A stretch of 64,000 nt of DNA from Flavobacterium sp. (GCA_027484725.1 JAIXSK010000003.1:62001-126000), one strand, 5' to 3'; shown: positions 43,585 to 52,875, counted from the stretch's first letter. Translations and numbers: made by a program. Notes: generated from the letters alone by a model not told the origin.

Positions 43585-46500
43585 TTAAGAGGCTAGCTTG
43601 GCAGCGCGTTTATCTCGCAAACGATATTTGATGCGTTTGACCAAGAAAAACATGACCGGAACAATAACCAAAGTCAAAATGGTGGCATAGGTCAATCCGA
43701 AGATGATGGTCCAAGCCAGCGGCGACCAGAAAATCACGTTGTCGCCTCCGATAAAAATATGTGGGTTCAAATCAGTGATGAGTGAGAAAAAGTCAAAGTT
43801 CAAACCAATGGCCAGCGGAATTAAACCCAACACGGCGGTAAGCGCGGTGAGCAATACCGGACGCAAACGCGATTTGCCCGATTCGATGATGACTTCTTTG
43901 ATTTCGTCTAAGGTTAAATCATCGTGTGATTCGACGCCTTTTTCTTCGACTTTTCGGTCCATGAGCAACACAAAGAAATCCATGAGTACAATACCGTTTT
44001 TCACAACGATTCCCGCCAGTGAGATGATGCCCATCATGGTCATCAGAATCACAAAGTCCATGTTGGCAATTACATAACCATAGAAGACGCCGCTAAAACT
44101 CAAGAGTACCGTAAAGAGAATTACCATGGTTTTAGAAATCGAGTTAAACTGCAATACAATAATGAGCGTGATTCCGGCAATGGCCAGCAAGAAAGCAATG
44201 TTCAAGAACGCTTGGTTTTTACCTTGCTCTTCTTGTACGCCCGAGAATCCGTAGGTAATGTTCTTAGGCAATTTGTAGCTCTGCATTTGTTGGGCAATTT
44301 CTTTGGTAATGGCATCGGCATTATAACCGGTCAATACGTTGGAATAAATGGTCATCACGCGTTTGTGGTTTTTGCGTTTGATCATGTTGAACGTGTTGGT
44401 TTTATCAGTATGCGAAACCGCCGAAACCGGAACTTGCATGATTTGTCCGTTGTTCGGATTGCGAAACGTGAGCGATTGGTTGAACAAAATGTTCTCGTTT
44501 TTGCGCTGATCTTCTTGCATACGCATCACGATGTTGTAATCGTCATCGCCTTCTTTATAGGTAGAAATCTCTTGGCCATACACAGAACGACGCAAAGTGA
44601 ATCCGAGTTGTCCGGTAGATACTCCGATGCTTCCGGCGTTGGCGCGGTCTACACTCACTTGCAGCTCCGGACTGTCTTTGTTGATGTCTACTTGGAGTTT
44701 TTCAATACCCGGAATGTTTTTAGAGTTGATGTATGCAATGATTTTACCCGACTCGGCCAGCATTTGGTTGTAATCGTCGCCTTTGAGTTCCAAACTAATT
44801 GGGTAACCTGCCGGCGGCCCGTTGGAATCTTTCTCAACTGTTACAATCGCGCCCGGAATTCCTTTGACCAATCCGCGAATTTCTTCGAGCAATTTTGAAG
44901 TATCCACACCGCGACGGAATTTGAATTCTCTAAAGTTGATGGATACTTTACCTTTATAAGGCGTTTCGTTGGCTGAACCTGCATCGACATTTGGGTTACC
45001 GGCGCCTACGCCCACTTGCGAAACGATGGATTCGGCCAAGAAATTCTCACCCGTTGATTTGTCTTGGTATTTATCGAGAATTTTGATGATTTGCTGCTCT
45101 ACATAACGCGTGGCTTTGTTGGTTTTTTCAATGTCGGTTCCTTGCGGATATTCAATGTAAGTAATGACTTGATTCGGGATGTTATCCGGGAAGAAGAGTA
45201 CTTTTCTCGGGAATACGCCTACCAATACAAAGGATAAGATGAGCATTCCGATGATGCCCACAAAGGCAAACCAAGCATTGCGTCCGGTGAGGATTTTGGC
45301 CAAGAACACTTTGTATTTTTCTTCCATTCTCGGAAAGAAACTGTGCTGAAAATCTTGTGTCCATTGATAAATTTTGAGGTGATAAGCCCACATCATGCCC
45401 AAAGCAATTACGGCTAAGTGCCCCATGGATTTTAAGAATTTACCTTCGGTGCTGTATCCTGCAACCAAAAAGATAACGGCTGCGACACCTATATAAATGG
45501 TGTTTCGATTCAAATTCTTTTTAGAAACGTTTCGGTCTTCAATATCCATCGAACCGCCCGTCATGGCTGCGTTGACCACCATCGCCACAAACAACGATGC
45601 GCCCAAGGTGACCGATAAAGTCATCGGGAAATAAATCATGAATTTACCCATGGTGCCCGGCCACAAAGCAAACGGCAAGAAAGCCATCAGTGTAGTTGCG
45701 GTAGATGAGATAACCGGCCAAGCAATTTCGCCGATTCCTAGTTTAGAAGCTTGCAGACGTGTCATGCCTTTTTTCATGTTGGCAAATACGTTGTCAACCA
45801 CTACAATACCGTCGTCAACCAGCATTCCCAAGCCCATTACGAGTCCGAATAAAACCATGGTGTTGAGCGTTTTGCCCATCGATGCTAAGAGCGCAAAAGC
45901 AATGAACATTGATAACGGAATCGCCGCACCCACAAACAACGAGTTGCGCAATCCCATGGTAAACATGAGCACAATCATTACCAAGATGATTCCAAAAATA
46001 ATGTGGTTAGAAAGTTCATTTACTTGGTGTTCAACACGTGAGGATTGATCACCGGTAAATTCGAGTTTGAGGTTTTTTGGTAAATAATTGGCTTGTGCTT
46101 CTTTGACTTTTTCACGCGCTTGTTCAATGGCTGAAATCATGTTCTGACCCGAACGTTTTTTGACGCTGAGCATAACTACTTCTTGACCGCGTTCACGGGC
46201 ATAAGTGGTGCGTTCTTTTTCTTTAAAGCTAATGGTAGCGATGTCTTTTAGATAAACTGATCCGCCAAATGATTTCACAATGATGTGGTTGAGTTCGGCC
46301 GGATCTTTCATCTCGCCAATGATGCGGATGTTGTTGCGCGAACCTTGTGAAACCAAGTTTCCGCCTGACAACGTCATGTTTTCATTGCGCACTGCGTTTT
46401 GAATATCGTCAAAGCTTACTTGCGCCGCGGTCATTTTAAAAATATCCACCGCAATTTCAACTTCTTTGTTGTCAACGCCCAGAATGTCAACCTTTTTTAC

Positions 46501-47046
46501 TTCGGGCACTTCTTCAATATCGTCTTGCAGTTTTTCGCCAAACTTTTTGAGTTGTTGCGCGGTGTAATCGCCTTTGAGGTTGATGTTGAGCACCGGAACT
46601 TCTTCAGAAATATTGAGTTCAAATACGTTGGGCTCAACTTTGCTTCCGTTGTCTAGGTTGGGCCAATCAGTGTCGGCTTTGGCGTTGTCTACTTTGTCTT
46701 TGATTTTTTGTTTGGCCAGTTCAATACCGATTTTGTCGTCAAACTCCACGACTATCATTCCGTAATCTTGAAACGAACTCGAAGAAATTTTGTTGACACC
46801 GCTGATGTTTTTGAATTCTTTCTCGAGCGGTTTCACGACGAGTTTCTCTACATCTTCAGCCGAGTTTCCGGGGAATACCGATGAAATGTATACTTTGTTT
46901 TCAATGATTTCAGGGAAATCTTCACGCGGCATCGAGATGTAGGAATAAATCCCCGCCACGACGATGATAAAAGTCAAGATGTACACCGTTACCCTATTGT
47001 CAACGGCCCAACTTGAGATGCTAAATTCTTTGTTATGCTTGCTCAT
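43585..47046 (-). CDS. RND-family efflux transporter permease (AcrB-like)
   Basis: Inner-membrane proton-driven pump of a tripartite efflux system, 1153 residues. Markers: N-terminal TM1 and MPREDFPEI, the proton-relay segment GLVMGLGMLVDDGIVVVDN with its paired aspartates, and the second-half counterpart MGIISLAGIVVKNGIVLMDF. Between the TM6 and TM7 regions (~residues 500-600) there are extra hydrophobic segments (NTIYIGVAAVIFLVAGY and LAVIALGMMWAYHL) not found in AcrB. It resembles the non-heavy-metal branch common in Bacteroidota. Its adaptor lies upstream, separated by the four-helix-bundle gene. Confidence 0.93.
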   Translation of the reverse strand: MSKHNKEFSISSWAVDNRVTVYILTFIIVVAGIYSYISMPREDFPEIIENKVYISSVFPGNSAEDVEKLVVKPLEKEFKNISGVNKISSSSFQDYGMIVVEFDDKIGIELAKQKIKDKVDNAKADTDWPNLDNGSKVEPNVFELNISEEVPVLNINLKGDYTAQQLKKFGEKLQDDIEEVPEVKKVDILGVDNKEVEIAVDIFKMTAAQVSFDDIQNAVRNENMTLSGGNLVSQGSRNNIRIIGEMKDPAELNHIIVKSFGGSVYLKDIATISFKEKERTTYARERGQEVVMLSVKKRSGQNMISAIEQAREKVKEAQANYLPKNLKLEFTGDQSSRVEHQVNELSNHIIFGIILVMIVLMFTMGLRNSLFVGAAIPLSMFIAFALLASMGKTLNTMVLFGLVMGLGMLVDDGIVVVDNVFANMKKGMTRLQASKLGIGEIAWPVISSTATTLMAFLPFALWPGTMGKFMIYFPMTLSVTLGASLFVAMVVNAAMTGGSMDIEDRNVSKKNLNRNTIYIGVAAVIFLVAGYSTEGKFLKSMGHLAVIALGMMWAYHLKIYQWTQDFQHSFFPRMEEKYKVFLAKILTGRNAWFAFVGIIGMLILSFVLVGVFPRKVLFFPDNIPNQVITYIEYPQGTDIEKTNKATRYVEQQIIKILDKYQDKSTGENFLAESIVSQVGVGAGNPNVDAGSANETPYKGKVSINFREFKFRRGVDTSKLLEEIRGLVKGIPGAIVTVEKDSNGPPAGYPISLELKGDDYNQMLAESGKIIAYINSKNIPGIEKLQVDINKDSPELQVSVDRANAGSIGVSTGQLGFTLRRSVYGQEISTYKEGDDDYNIVMRMQEDQRKNENILFNQSLTFRNPNNGQIMQVPVSAVSHTDKTNTFNMIKRKNHKRVMTIYSNVLTGYNADAITKEIAQQMQSYKLPKNITYGFSGVQEEQGKNQAFLNIAFLLAIAGITLIIVLQFNSISKTMVILFTVLLSFSGVFYGYVIANMDFVILMTMMGIISLAGIVVKNGIVLMDFFVLLMDRKVEEKGVESHDDLTLDEIKEVIIESGKSRLRPVLLTALTAVLGLIPLAIGLNFDFFSLITDLNPHIFIGGDNVIFWSPLAWTIIFGLTYATILTLVIVPVMFFLVKRIKYRLRDKRAAKLAS

Positions 47047-47072
47047 TTGATATGTTTAAAAGGTGAATCCTA

Positions 47073-47547
47073 GTTTAGAGAGTTTAAAAGTTTAAGAAGT
47101 TTAGTCTGTCAGCTTTTGTGATTTGTGTAATTGATGAATCAATCCAGATACTTCATAAATTATGTTACGGTTTCTATCGTATTCGATGTCATCAGTGTAA
47201 CCAAAATCATTAGATAATATTATCAGGTTCAACAATTCGATAGATGAACCATATGCAACTTCATAAAATCGAGCGCTTTCTTTGTTTGAAATTCGAGCAC
47301 TTCCTTCGGCTAAATTTGAACAAATTGACACTGCGCTTCTTCTCATTTGTGAAGTCATTCCGTAGAGCTCTTCTTTGGGGAAATCTTTCGTTGTTGTATA
47401 AATTATCTTATTGAGTTCTCTGGCTTTTTGCCAAGCTAATAGTTTTTCAAAGCTGAATGTTTTCACGATAAATTTTATTTGGCGATTAATATTGTTTGTA
47501 AGTACAGATGATTCAACTAAACATTTTAAACTTCCTAAACTTTCTAC
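47073..47547. repeat. inverted-repeat-bounded element around the four-helix-bundle gene
   Basis: Left arm 47073-47104 (AGAGAGTTTAAAAGTTTAAGAAG core) and right arm 47517-47547, whose complement reads AGAAAGTTTAGGAAGTTTA then AAATGTTTAG. The arms are inverted copies with a few differences and a 1-nt indel, built from AGTTTAA units. They enclose a ~410-nt body, nearly all of which is the gene. The left arm overlaps its stop codon. Confidence 0.75.
47101..47466 (-). CDS. four-helix-bundle protein (23S rRNA intervening-sequence protein family)
   Basis: A 121-residue helical protein, GTG start. The family signature is plain: FEKLLAWQKARELNKIIY, YGMTSQMRRSAVSICSNLAEGSAR, and FYEVAYGSSIELLNLIILS. 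Related proteins (TIGR02436, S23/IVP) are encoded in intervening sequences of 23S rRNA in Leptospira and others, and also occur free-standing in Bacteroidota. Here it lies within the efflux operon between the RND permease and the adaptor, in the same direction and bounded by inverted repeats. No biochemical role is established for the family. Confidence 0.9.
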   Translation of the reverse strand: MKTFSFEKLLAWQKARELNKIIYTTTKDFPKEELYGMTSQMRRSAVSICSNLAEGSARISNKESARFYEVAYGSSIELLNLIILSNDFGYTDDIEYDRNRNIIYEVSGLIHQLHKSQKLTD

Positions 47548-47555
47548 ACAATTGG

Positions 47556-48704
47556 TTAAAAATTCAGTTTCATTCCCTCAGAAATGTTGTTCACGCCGTC
47601 GGTTACAATCATGTCTTCAGCCGTTAATCCGCTCAAAATTTCAGTTACGTTGTCTGAAGATTGACCCACTTGAACCACGACTTTTTTGGCCGTAGCGGTT
47701 TTGTCTTTTATGTTGTCAGCTACATAGACATAGCTTTCACCTTTACCGTCTTTTTGAATGGCGTTAGACGGTGCCACAATCGCTTTTTTGTTGGTGTAAT
47801 CAATGATGCGCAACTTGGCTACTTGATTCGGACGCAACAAACCTTGCGGGTTCGGAACGCTCACTTCAATGCCAAAACTGCGGTTGCTCGGGTTGATAAA
47901 ATTGCCCACTTGACGCACTTTTCCTTTGTAGGTTTTGCCTAAGGATGTTAAGAAAACATCTACTTCGGTTCCGACTTTGAGTTTTCCAATATAGGTTTCA
48001 GGAACTGAAGTCGATACATACATATTACTGACGTTTACGATGCGCATCAAACCTTGCGGCGTGCCCGGCGCTACCACTTGACCTTTTTCAACAAAAACTT
48101 CATCGATGGTTCCGCTAAACGGAGCACGGACAATAGTTTTGGCCAATTGTGCTTTGAGTTGTGCTACGCCTTTTTGGGCGCTGATCATATTGGTTTGTGC
48201 TTGTAAAAACTGCATTTCAGAACCAATTTTTTTGTCCCAAAGATTTTTCTGACGATCAAAGTTGGTTTTTGCCAAGGCATATTGGTTTTCTAAACTTGCC
48301 AATTGCTGACTGAGTCCGGCATCGTCTACACGGGCCAAAATTTGTCCTTTGCTTACGCTTTGTCCGGCTTTGACATGGAGGCTGGTTAAAGTTCCGCTGA
48401 ATTCAGGTTGTACAATGATGTTTTCTTTGGTGTCAACGCTTCCTTGTACTTCGAGATAATGCGTGAAAACGGTGTCTTGAATGGCTTGCACTGATACCAG
48501 TGCTTCGTCTACTTTTACATTGAGATCAGTCAATGCTTTGTCAATTTTATCAATATCCGCTTGTAAAGCCGCCTTTTTGGCTTGTAATTCGGTTACCTTT
48601 TTGCCTTGAATCAAGGCATCGATAGAACCGTTTGCTTCTTCTTTTTTACCGCATCCGATGACCAGTAATGCCGATGCGAATATGAATGTGATATGTTTTT
48701 TCAT
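47556..48704 (-). CDS. RND efflux periplasmic adaptor (membrane fusion protein)
   Basis: Links the RND pump to the outer-membrane channel. The 382-residue lipoprotein (LLVIGCGKKEE, Cys18) has an early coiled coil (residues ~35-75), a barrel-sandwich/lipoyl domain (GTLTSLHVKAGQSVSKGQILARVDDAG and the returning VRAPFSGTIDEVFVEKGQVV), a hairpin between them, and C-terminal beta barrel and proximal domains. It lies 19 nt after the tolC-like gene. Confidence 0.93.
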   Translation of the reverse strand: MKKHITFIFASALLVIGCGKKEEANGSIDALIQGKKVTELQAKKAALQADIDKIDKALTDLNVKVDEALVSVQAIQDTVFTHYLEVQGSVDTKENIIVQPEFSGTLTSLHVKAGQSVSKGQILARVDDAGLSQQLASLENQYALAKTNFDRQKNLWDKKIGSEMQFLQAQTNMISAQKGVAQLKAQLAKTIVRAPFSGTIDEVFVEKGQVVAPGTPQGLMRIVNVSNMYVSTSVPETYIGKLKVGTEVDVFLTSLGKTYKGKVRQVGNFINPSNRSFGIEVSVPNPQGLLRPNQVAKLRIIDYTNKKAIVAPSNAIQKDGKGESYVYVADNIKDKTATAKKVVVQVGQSSDNVTEILSGLTAEDMIVTDGVNNISEGMKLNF

Positions 48705-48723
48705 GGTTGTATTTAGTGTTTAT

Positions 48724-50046
48724 TTAGTTTTTACTGAGTAATTTTTCAAGCGAAGCTCTTTTGGTGATGACATCGACCATGGCTTGCAAATAGGTTTGTT
48801 GCGCGCTGTATAGCTGGCGTTGTGCATCGGTCAAATCAAAACTCGAGGTGATTCCTTCTTTGAATTTGATTTGATTTTTGCTTTCAATACGTTCGGCCAA
48901 ATTCAAGTTGCTTTTGGAAGTGCCCAATTGCTCTAGACTGAATTCATAATCGCTTTTGGCTTTTTCAAATTCTAATTTGAGTTTTTGTTCGGTTTCAGTG
49001 AGTCGTGTTTTGGATTGTTCGAGCGCAATTTTGGCTTGTTGTGTTCGAGCACTTCTGCCCAAACTACTGAAAAGCGGAACGGTCAATCCTACCCCAACAT
49101 TTGAATAGTTATACCAAACTTGGTCACTGTTGAACATCGTAAATCTGCTCCCGAAAGTATTTGAACCAAAATTGACTTGTGCGCCCAATGAAGGCAAAGC
49201 TTTGCTGCGTTCTAATTTAAGCAACAACTCGCTGCTGGTGAGTGTGTTTTGCCCAATTTGATAGTCGATATTGTTTTTGACTTGAAACTCTTCTTTGAGA
49301 ATAGCCAAATCCATATTGCTTTGGGTTAGGTTCTCCAATTTGTCTTTCAAGGTTAATTGATCTTCGAGGTTGATGCCTAAAACGAGTTTGAGCATATCCA
49401 GCGCAATGCGTTTTTGACGTTTTACATTCTCAAGTGCGCTGTTAACCGAAGCCAATGTAATTTGCAATTGCTCGACGTTTTCTTCTTCAATAAAACCGTT
49501 TTTGTAGATTTCTTTGGTGTCGCCTAAAGTTTTTTCCAAAGCTGCTTTGTTGCGCTCAAAAATCGCGATGCTTTCGTCGGCCAATAAAACATTGCCATAA
49601 GTATTGGTCACAATTTCGCGCAATTCTTGTTGGGTTTTCACTTTGGCGTTTTCTGAAATTTTCAAATAGGTTTTGGCCGATTGTAATCCGACCAAATAAG
49701 AACCGTCAAAAATCAATTGGGTCAATTTAAGACTCGCATCCATTGAGTTGTAGTTACCAAAAGCGATGGTGGTGCTTTGTCCGTTGACATTGATTTGATT
49801 TTGTTGGATTCTGAGGTTGTTCAGATAATTGACATTACCGCTAATTTGTGGCAAACCAATGGTGGTGGTTTCCCATTTTTTCTTTTGGGCAGCTTGAACA
49901 TCTCGGTTGGCATTTACCGCCGAATAGTTGTTTTCAATGGCATGGTTAATAGCCTCTTGAAGCGTGAATGCATAGGTTTGAGGCTGATTTTGCCCGTGCA
50001 TCACCACTGAAAACAGCACTAAAATAAGATAGAGTTTGTTTTTCAT
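48724..50046 (-). CDS. TolC-family outer-membrane efflux protein
   Basis: Outer-membrane channel of the tripartite pump. The 440-residue protein has a signal peptide (LILVLFSVVMHGQ), then two duplicated helical hairpin repeats (LQEAINHAIENNYSAVNANRDV and a second half with LERSKALPSLGAQVNFG, and NLAERIESKNQIKFKEGITSSFDLTDAQRQLYSAQQTYL). Gene order tetR-tolC-adaptor-permease is a usual RND operon. Confidence 0.93.
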   Translation of the reverse strand: MKNKLYLILVLFSVVMHGQNQPQTYAFTLQEAINHAIENNYSAVNANRDVQAAQKKKWETTTIGLPQISGNVNYLNNLRIQQNQINVNGQSTTIAFGNYNSMDASLKLTQLIFDGSYLVGLQSAKTYLKISENAKVKTQQELREIVTNTYGNVLLADESIAIFERNKAALEKTLGDTKEIYKNGFIEEENVEQLQITLASVNSALENVKRQKRIALDMLKLVLGINLEDQLTLKDKLENLTQSNMDLAILKEEFQVKNNIDYQIGQNTLTSSELLLKLERSKALPSLGAQVNFGSNTFGSRFTMFNSDQVWYNYSNVGVGLTVPLFSSLGRSARTQQAKIALEQSKTRLTETEQKLKLEFEKAKSDYEFSLEQLGTSKSNLNLAERIESKNQIKFKEGITSSFDLTDAQRQLYSAQQTYLQAMVDVITKRASLEKLLSKN

Positions 50047-50064
50047 AAAGTTGACTGATGATTA

Positions 50065-50661
50065 TTAATTGTTGTATTTAGATAGTTGTATTTCTAATTC
50101 CTTGATGCCTTTTGAGGTAGCGATGGCACGTGTGTGATATTCGAGTGCTTTGGCCTCAAGTTCGTAAGCATCTTTTTCGAGCATGGTGTTTTCGTTGATG
50201 GAAAAAATCAAAGTATAATAGAATTTAACTGCGGCTTCAACGTCGGTTTCTGCTCGGTACAAACCTTCTGAGATACCTTTGAGAATGTTTTGACGAAACA
50301 TATGGCTGCAATCTTCTACTTCATTGGCCATCATTTTTTCATAGATTTCCGGATAGTGTTTTTTGAGTTGATAGGCCGGAGAGTGATCAAATGCCTGGAA
50401 CATTTCTTTGAACATTTTGCTGATTTCAAAATTTTCAACAATCGCGTTGTGGTTTTGAGCAACCACCTCATCCATGAGTTTATGGATTTTTTGATGCACC
50501 ACTTCAGTGCCTTCTTCAATGAGTTTTTCTTTGTTGTTGAAATATTTGTAGATGGTTTTTTTTGAGATGCACATTTCGCAGGCGATATCGTCCATGGTTA
50601 CGCTTTTAAAGCCAAGCTTCAAAAACATATCGGTTGCCTTTTTGATGATTTTATCTTTCAT
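50065..50661 (-). CDS. TetR/AcrR-family transcriptional repressor
   Basis: A 198-residue regulator, first gene of the efflux operon. N-terminal HTH: MFLKLGFKSVTMDDIACEMCISKKTIYKYFNNKEKLIEE. The C-terminal helical ligand domain is unremarkable. A 28-bp perfect dyad lies in its promoter, between the -33 and -7 boxes, so autoregulation and control of the pump are likely. The ligand is unknown. Confidence 0.92.
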   Translation of the reverse strand: MKDKIIKKATDMFLKLGFKSVTMDDIACEMCISKKTIYKYFNNKEKLIEEGTEVVHQKIHKLMDEVVAQNHNAIVENFEISKMFKEMFQAFDHSPAYQLKKHYPEIYEKMMANEVEDCSHMFRQNILKGISEGLYRAETDVEAAVKFYYTLIFSINENTMLEKDAYELEAKALEYHTRAIATSKGIKELEIQLSKYNN

Positions 50662-50681
50662 AAGTGGGGTAAATTTGGGGG

Positions 50682-50712
50682 CAAATGTAAAATGGAAACT
50701 TTAAATACCAAA
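50682..50712 (-). promoter_or_regulatory. promoter of the tetR-efflux operon
   Basis: On the minus strand TTTG (50712-50709), 19 nt, TACATTTG (50689-50682), both boxes matching the consensus, 20 nt before the tetR ATG. Confidence 0.65.
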
Positions 50713-50721
50713 AAAGTTTCC
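50694..50721. promoter_or_regulatory. candidate TetR operator
   Basis: GGAAACTTT (50694-50702) and AAAGTTTCC (50713-50721), perfectly complementary 9-bp arms with a 10-nt spacer. It covers the spacer and -33 box of the efflux promoter, where a bound dimer would block transcription. Confidence 0.7.
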
Positions 50722-50761
50722 AAAGTATTTACAATTTTTTAACATATCCAAAACAGCCTGT

Positions 50762-50793
50762 TTTGTCAAACCCGCTAGAAAGATTTACTTTAG
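50762..50793 (+). promoter_or_regulatory. possible promoter of the polyprenyl synthetase gene
   Basis: TTTG (50762-50765), 20 nt, TACTTTAG (50786-50793, one mismatch in the -7 box), 14 nt before the ATG at 50808. Confidence 0.4.
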
Positions 50794-50807
50794 CCAAAAA
50801 AAATTCT

Positions 50808-51782
50808 ATGCAAAGTTTAGCAGCGTATCAGGCTTCTTTTCAGTCTTATCTCAATGAGCAACAACCCCAGAGAGAACCCCATCATCTATACGAACCGGTT
50901 CGGTATATTTTAGGTTTGGGCGGAAAGCGCATTCGTCCCGTTTTAACATTAATGGGCACAGAAATCTTTGGGAAAGATCACAAAGAAGCACTTCCGGCAG
51001 CTATGGCGGTAGAGGTTTTTCACAATTTTTCGCTGGTGCACGACGATATCATGGACGATGCTCCTTTGCGCCGCGGAAATGAAACCGTCCATGAAAAATG
51101 GAACCTCAATACAGGCATTCTCTCGGGCGATGCGATGCTTATTTTGGCGTATCAGTATTTTGAACAGTATCCGCCGGAGATTTTTAAAGAATTGGCGCAA
51201 CTTTTTAGCAAAACAGCCCTTGAAGTATGCGAAGGACAACAATGGGACATTGATTTTGAAACCCGCGATGATGTGACTTTGCCCGAATACCTCAAAATGA
51301 TTGAATACAAAACGGCGGTTTTGGTGGGTGCAGCTTTGCAAATGGGCGCCATCATTGCCCAAACCAGTACTGAAAATGCTCGATTGATTTATGATTTCGG
51401 ACGAAATTTAGGCATAGCATTTCAGTTGCAAGATGATTTTTTAGACGCTTTTGGCAATCCGGAAACCTTTGGCAAACAAGTGGGCGGCGACATCATCGAG
51501 AATAAAAAGACTTATTTGTATTTAAAAGCAGTTGAATTCGCCTCTGAGGATGTTCGCGAACAATTGAATCAGCTTTATTCAATCAGACCTACCGACCCAT
51601 ACGATAAAATTGAATCGGTCAAACAAATATTTGAACAAACCGGTGCTGTGTTGGCGACACGTTCTGCCATTGAAAGCTATACAGATAAAGCATTTCAATC
51701 ATTAGAACAATTACAAATCAGCTCACAAGCCAAGCAAATGCTGCATGCTTTTGGTCTTCAATTGATGGGCAGATCAGTATAA
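50808..51782 (+). CDS. polyprenyl synthetase (trans-isoprenyl diphosphate synthase)
   Basis: Condenses isopentenyl diphosphate units into a longer prenyl diphosphate. Both Asp-rich motifs are present: FARM in LVHDDIMDDAPLRRG and SARM in QLQDDFLDAFG; the substrate-binding GGKRIRPVL is near the N-terminus. 324 residues from the ATG at 50808 (MQSLAAYQASFQ). A GTG-free longer frame (from 50763) covers the promoter. The chain length cannot be read with certainty; quinone side chain or other isoprenoid use is likely. Confidence 0.93.
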   Translation: MQSLAAYQASFQSYLNEQQPQREPHHLYEPVRYILGLGGKRIRPVLTLMGTEIFGKDHKEALPAAMAVEVFHNFSLVHDDIMDDAPLRRGNETVHEKWNLNTGILSGDAMLILAYQYFEQYPPEIFKELAQLFSKTALEVCEGQQWDIDFETRDDVTLPEYLKMIEYKTAVLVGAALQMGAIIAQTSTENARLIYDFGRNLGIAFQLQDDFLDAFGNPETFGKQVGGDIIENKKTYLYLKAVEFASEDVREQLNQLYSIRPTDPYDKIESVKQIFEQTGAVLATRSAIESYTDKAFQSLEQLQISSQAKQMLHAFGLQLMGRSV

Positions 51783-51784
51783 AA

Positions 51785-52510
51785 ATGAGCGCAAAACCAT
51801 TCGAATTTTTATTTATCAAGAATACCGAAAATCCTAAATCGTTGTGGTTTTTAGCAATTTTTTTCTTTGCTTTTACACCGTTAGCCTTGGGCATTGATTC
51901 GGTTGCAGTGGCAATTCATTTTGACTCCGGAAGAATCATCACTAATTTTTTGGCCGTATTTTATTTTGGGTTGATGTTTTACTCGGCCGATGGTTTGCTG
52001 CGACAGTTGATGCTGCATATGGTTTGGCTTTCATATGTAGGAGAACTTATTTTCTGTGAGGGGCTTGATATGTATCATTATCGCACACCCGGTATTCCGC
52101 TGTATGTTCCGTTTGGTCATGCCATAGTATATGCTTCGGGCTATGTTTGGGCGCATCAGAATTGGGCAAAACAGCACGAATCGAATTTGAGAAAAGTTTT
52201 TGGAGTTGTATTTTTTGGGGCTTTTTTGGTGGCCGGAATCGTCTTAAACGATATTTTTACCTTGATTTTTGGGCTATTGTTTTTTGCACTACTCAAACGT
52301 AAACGCTGGCAGAATTTGTATTATTTTATTGCGGTCTGCGTGGTTTTTATTGAGCTTGTCGGAACTTATTTGGGTTGTTGGACCTGGGCCCGTCAAATTT
52401 TTAATTTAATCCCAGCTGCTAATCCGCCCATAGGCGCGGTGTTTTTTTATGCCGGAGGCGATGTTTTGTTGGCTAAAATTGTCCAAAAGGCACACCCAAA
52501 AAGTATCTAA
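51785..52510 (+). CDS. integral membrane protein, function unknown
   Basis: A 241-residue protein with seven or eight hydrophobic segments, starting 2 nt after the polyprenyl synthetase stop, so probably co-transcribed. The region LSYVGELIFCEGLDMYHYRTPGIPLYVPFGHAIVYASGY has conserved-looking polar residues within the membrane (E, H, Y). A possible link to isoprenoid or quinone metabolism is only from position. I do not recognise a named family. Confidence 0.75.
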   Translation: MSAKPFEFLFIKNTENPKSLWFLAIFFFAFTPLALGIDSVAVAIHFDSGRIITNFLAVFYFGLMFYSADGLLRQLMLHMVWLSYVGELIFCEGLDMYHYRTPGIPLYVPFGHAIVYASGYVWAHQNWAKQHESNLRKVFGVVFFGAFLVAGIVLNDIFTLIFGLLFFALLKRKRWQNLYYFIAVCVVFIELVGTYLGCWTWARQIFNLIPAANPPIGAVFFYAGGDVLLAKIVQKAHPKSI

Positions 52511-52521
52511 AGATTTGATTT

Positions 52522-52875
52522 ATGGATTTTATCGCACCTCAAAATACCGATTTGTTACTGGCTGAAGCCTCTAAAGAAGCGCTTTACCTCAAACTCATCG
52601 AGCAAATCAACAAAGATTTTAATTTGGCCAACGAAGGCATTGATTTTCCGATGAGCACCACACCTGAAGAACTCAAAATACAGTTGCATGAAAAAATTTA
52701 CCGACTTATTCAATACAAGTTTTCAGAATATCTCAACTTGCTATACATTGTAGATGTGCCCGAAGATCAGGTAAAGAAACTTGACGGTTCTGACATCCAC
52801 GAGCTTTCAAAGCAAGTAGCTTTTTTGATTCTCAAGCGCGAGTGGGTGAAAGTTTGGTTTCGGAATCGGTATTAA
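52522..52875 (+). CDS. conserved hypothetical protein
   Basis: A 117-residue, acidic, mostly helical soluble protein starting MDFIAPQNTDLLLAEASKEALY. It lies 11 nt after the membrane-protein gene. No motif recognised; it looks like a small Bacteroidota-restricted protein. Its end overlaps by 4 nt the end of the convergent gene at 52872. Confidence 0.7.
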   Translation: MDFIAPQNTDLLLAEASKEALYLKLIEQINKDFNLANEGIDFPMSTTPEELKIQLHEKIYRLIQYKFSEYLNLLYIVDVPEDQVKKLDGSDIHELSKQVAFLILKREWVKVWFRNRY

